DNA from: Microcaldota archaeon
GTDB lineage: Archaea > Micrarchaeota > Micrarchaeia > Anstonellales > Anstonellaceae
NCBI GenBank assembly: GCA_026396335.1
Contig: JAPLWZ010000107.1
Location: 1-7,551 of the forward strand
Length of the DNA: 7,551 nucleotides
Direction: 5' to 3'
Within the stretch, counting starts at the first letter, position 1. The number at the start of each line of letters is the position of its first letter. The position numbers were made by a program, and so were the translations under genes. Below the pieces are notes generated by a model. It was given only the letters and a program-made list of their open reading frames with translations. It was not told where the DNA came from and did not search any database. Of the stretch, positions 5,091 through 7,551 are shown one piece after another.

Positions 5091-6608
5091 ATGCCTGCAG
5101 AACCAAAACAAAAGAAACCTCTCGAGCGCGAAGGGCTGATTGACTCCTACACATTCGACAATGAAGGCATACAGGTTCTTGCGAAAATTGTGGCAAAGAA
5201 CGGGGAGTATGTGCCATACTACGAGGTAAACGTGCGCGAACTTTCCGAAGGCACCCGTCTCGTCTTAAACACGCTCAAGGGCGAACTCATCACAACAGTA
5301 AAGCTTGACATCACTGAAATCATGGACCCGAAGAAGGGGCCAGAAGTCAGGAAGAAGTTCGAGCAGCGCGCAAACTTCCTTCTCAGCAAGCACTTCCCCA
5401 CTCTTTCAGAAGAGGACAAGAAGGTGCTCACTGCATACCTGCTTCAAAACTCGCTGGGCTTAGGCGAACTTGAATCGCTCATGCACGATGAGAACCTGGA
5501 AGAAGTGGCAATCAATTCCTCGGCAGACCCGGTTTGGATTTACCACAAGAAATACGGATGGTGCAAAACCAATGTGCATCTCAAGACAGAGGAATCAATC
5601 TACGACATAGCATCCATGATCGGCAGGCGCATAGGCAAGCAAATCAACGTGCTTAACCCTGTAATGGATGCGCACTTGCAGACAGGCGACCGTGTGAATG
5701 CCACGCTGTTCCCGGTATCCTCGTTCGGCAACACGATTACAATCCGCAAATTCTCGAGAAACCCATGGACGCTCCCCTACCTGATTGAGCTCAACTGCAT
5801 TTCGCCGCAAGTATCGGGACTGATCTGGCTCTGCATACAAAACGAACTCTCGCTCCTAGTATCTGGTGGCACAGGCTCAGGCAAAACATCCTTCCTGAAT
5901 GCAATTTCCTGCTTGATACCTGCGAACCAGCGCATCATTTCAATTGAAGACACTCGCGAACTGACCCTGCCGCACTTCCTGCAATGGGTGCCCATGGTAA
6001 CGCGCGAAGCAAACGCAGAAGGCAAAGGCGAAATTACGATGCTTGACTTGCTCGTGAACTCACTGAGGCAGAGGCCTGACAGAATCATCATGGGAGAAGT
6101 GAGGAAGCAGCGCGAAGCACAGATACTTTTCGAAGCAATGCACACCGGGCACTCTGTCTACGCGACACTGCACGCAGACAACGCGGCAGAAACAATCACG
6201 CGCCTTACCACGCCCCCGATTGACATGCCGAAGGAAACTCTTTCATCACTCGCGGCAATAGTGGTGCAGTTCCGCCACAGGAGGCTGAATGTGCGCCGCA
6301 CGCTCGAATTCGCCGAAGTGCAGAAGGGAGGCGAAGTGAACGTGCTGCACCGCTGGGACGTCAAGACCGACAAGATGAACGAAGTCGGGAAGATGATGTC
6401 ACTCTCATCCACGCTCTCGCTTTACGCCGGCCTCACGCAGAAGGAAATCGACCAGGACGTATCCGAAAAGGCGAAGATATTCCTCTGGATGACAAAGAAG
6501 GGCTACAAGTCCGTGAACACAGTGGGCTCGATAGTGTCCCACTACTACATGAACCCCGAAGAGGTCAATTCGCTTGTGGCAAAGAACGCCGACTGGCTGG
6601 GCGAATAA
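5091..6608 (+). CDS. Archaeal type II/IV secretion system (pilus/archaellum-type) ATPase
   Basis: A 505-residue hexameric motor ATPase of the FlaI/GspE/VirB11 superfamily, which powers assembly of type IV pilus-like filaments or secretion from the cytoplasmic side of the membrane. An N-terminal domain (about residues 1-125) is followed by LGLGELESLMHDENLEEVAIN (122-142), the family's linker into the ATPase core, then IRKFS (218-222), Walker A GGTGSGKT (259-266), the Asp box EDTREL (286-291), Walker B RIIMGEVR (331-338) and the His box HTGHSVYATLHAD (351-363). All catalytic residues look intact. Numbering is from the ATG at 5091, chosen for its GGTGAT ribosome site; 5070 is the alternative. 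The C-terminus extends well past the core, as in archaeal members. The usual partner, a FlaJ/GspF-like membrane protein, is not in view; the next gene (42 nt downstream, same strand) encodes a disordered protein. Whether it builds a pilus, an archaellum or another surface filament cannot be told. Confidence 0.92.
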   Translation: MPAEPKQKKPLEREGLIDSYTFDNEGIQVLAKIVAKNGEYVPYYEVNVRELSEGTRLVLNTLKGELITTVKLDITEIMDPKKGPEVRKKFEQRANFLLSKHFPTLSEEDKKVLTAYLLQNSLGLGELESLMHDENLEEVAINSSADPVWIYHKKYGWCKTNVHLKTEESIYDIASMIGRRIGKQINVLNPVMDAHLQTGDRVNATLFPVSSFGNTITIRKFSRNPWTLPYLIELNCISPQVSGLIWLCIQNELSLLVSGGTGSGKTSFLNAISCLIPANQRIISIEDTRELTLPHFLQWVPMVTREANAEGKGEITMLDLLVNSLRQRPDRIIMGEVRKQREAQILFEAMHTGHSVYATLHADNAAETITRLTTPPIDMPKETLSSLAAIVVQFRHRRLNVRRTLEFAEVQKGGEVNVLHRWDVKTDKMNEVGKMMSLSSTLSLYAGLTQKEIDQDVSEKAKIFLWMTKKGYKSVNTVGSIVSHYYMNPEEVNSLVAKNADWLGE

Positions 6609-6650
6609 TTTCCGAAAATCAAATCCGCATTGAGCGGCTGTTGATGTTCC

Positions 6651-7551
6651 ATGGCGATCGGTGCAGATGCTTCCATTAGTTTTTCAGAGATTTGCCGCAC
6701 TGCAAGGGATATTGAAAAGCGCCTGATTACTCCGACGCCCAATCAAATCTCTGGCGATTTACATCCGCCGGAAGCAGGCTCTATTTTTCCGAAAGAGTAC
6801 GATGAATACACTTACCTCCTGCTTCTTTCAGAGGCGCACAAGGTGGAGCGCAAGCTTTTCGCAAGTGCCTACCAGGGCGCGCTTACTGGCACTCCTGCAT
6901 CTGGGCAACAAGGCGGTGTAGCAGCACAGCAGCCGAAATTCGATGAGCGCCAGATAGAAAATGCCGCGCACCAGTATTCCGACTACGAAATTTCCAACTC
7001 GCAGACGCCTAAAAAAGAAGAGCAGAGCGCGTTTTCCAGATTCAGCGGGCTGAAAAATCCATTTGGAAAGAGTGCATCAGAGCAGATTGCGCCCCCTTCC
7101 CGCCAATCTCAGCAGGCAACTTCTGCGCAGGCACCAGTTCCAAGAGAAGAGCAAATCCCCTCTGAAGTACTAATGGCAAGGAAGGAAAGGATGGCTCGCC
7201 AGGAGTTGGAAGCGCCCCCCATGCCCGAAAAGGAGGAAGAGACGGCAATCCTATCAGAAGAACAGGATGTCCCTGCTCCTCAAAAAGAAGCGCCAGTGCC
7301 AATCCCTGCTTTGGATGAAGATGCATTTGAAACGCCTGAATTGTCAAAGAAGCAGCCAGTGCCCGGCGAGGAGGAAACGCTCGAAGCGCCTTCTGCACCG
7401 CAACAATCCGGCGCAGCGGCATCTCAACTTTCATCCTCATCAAAAATTTCCCCGCGCCTCCGCGCAATAATTGAGGAAAAACTAAGGCGAGAAGAAGAGA
7501 AGGAGCGCGCAGAGAAAGCAGCAGAAAAGGCGGCCGAGCCTTTATCAGCGC
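6651..7551 (+). CDS. Unrecognised protein with disordered linker and coiled coil, 3' end beyond window
   Basis: The frame is open from the ATG at 6651 to the window end: 300 complete codons without a stop. An in-frame TGA at 6642-6644 makes this ATG the first possible one; the ribosome site is weak (GTTGAT). I do not recognise the family. Layout: residues 1-80 are a compact, mostly helical head (FSEICRTARDIEKRL; DEYTYLLLLSEAHKVERKLF). Residues 81-265 are low complexity, rich in Pro, Gln, Glu, Ser and Ala, and probably disordered, with a short FSRFSGLKNPFGK basic-aromatic patch near 128-140. From about 266 a charged helix starts (PRLRAIIEEKLRREEEKERAEKAAEK), probably a coiled coil. No signal peptide or membrane segment is visible, so the visible part is probably cytoplasmic. 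It lies 42 nt behind the secretion ATPase on the same strand, probably co-transcribed. A role as adaptor or scaffold for that machine is inference; a membrane domain past the edge is possible. Confidence 0.75.
   Translation, partial: MAIGADASISFSEICRTARDIEKRLITPTPNQISGDLHPPEAGSIFPKEYDEYTYLLLLSEAHKVERKLFASAYQGALTGTPASGQQGGVAAQQPKFDERQIENAAHQYSDYEISNSQTPKKEEQSAFSRFSGLKNPFGKSASEQIAPPSRQSQQATSAQAPVPREEQIPSEVLMARKERMARQELEAPPMPEKEEETAILSEEQDVPAPQKEAPVPIPALDEDAFETPELSKKQPVPGEEETLEAPSAPQQSGAAASQLSSSSKISPRLRAIIEEKLRREEEKERAEKAAEKAAEPLSA

Noticed and set aside
7267..7470. A 67-residue open frame inside the last gene.
   Set aside because: It is a shadow in another frame of the continuous 300-codon frame from 6651; it has no ribosome site and an odd composition.
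1..7551. CRISPR arrays, insertion sequences, attachment sites or a defence island.
   Set aside because: No direct repeat array, transposase or integrase motif or terminal inverted repeat was found; the genes are mostly housekeeping.

Overview
The window reads as a piece of an archaeal chromosome, probably from a small-genome DPANN-type lineage (Micrarchaeota or Diapherotrites-like; the lineage is inferred, the domain is well supported). Archaeal marks are ribosomal protein S8e, the KEOPS subunit Cgi121, an archaeal-type secretion/pilus ATPase, TATA boxes about 25 nt upstream of several start codons (leaderless genes), and GAGG, GAGGTGA or GGTGAT Shine-Dalgarno sequences on the leadered genes. 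Coding density is high: three convergent gene pairs end 0, 17 and 4 nt apart, and no gap exceeds about 130 nt.

Layout from left to right. (1) 1-240, plus: 3' end of an unrecognised gene with a winged-helix-like tail. (2) 241-675, minus: Cgi121 of the KEOPS tRNA t6A complex. (3) 802-1185, plus: ribosomal protein S8e, divergent from cgi121. The two appear to share one palindromic TTTAAA promoter element, and the S8e leader contains a strong GC hairpin. (4) 1203-2369 and 2374-2685, minus: a two-gene operon with a small membrane-anchored OB-fold protein followed by a TctA-type multi-spanning carrier. The carrier's Shine-Dalgarno lies inside the last codons of the OB-fold gene. (5) 2760-4022, plus: an MTA/SAH/5'-deoxyadenosine deaminase of the amidohydrolase superfamily, with a leaderless start. 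(6) 4027-5001, minus: a PfkB kinase most like the adenosine kinase group, also leaderless. (7) 5091-6608, plus: a FlaI/GspE-like type II/IV secretion or pilus ATPase. (8) 6651 to the window end, plus: an unrecognised protein with a short helical head, a long disordered Pro/Gln/Glu/Ser/Ala-rich linker and a charged coiled coil, cut by the window edge.

Functional themes are translation and tRNA modification (Cgi121, S8e), nucleoside salvage (deaminase plus nucleoside-kinase-like protein, tail to tail), membrane transport (OB-fold protein plus TctA-like carrier) and surface-structure assembly (ATPase plus the disordered neighbour). Points that merit a second look are the start of the OB-fold gene, where a perfectly placed leaderless ATG is out of frame, the structured S8e leader, the shared TTTAAA elements, the deaminase-kinase pair, the OB-fold/TctA pairing and the disordered protein behind the ATPase. 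No CRISPR, tRNA, rRNA, insertion sequence or clear defence system was seen.
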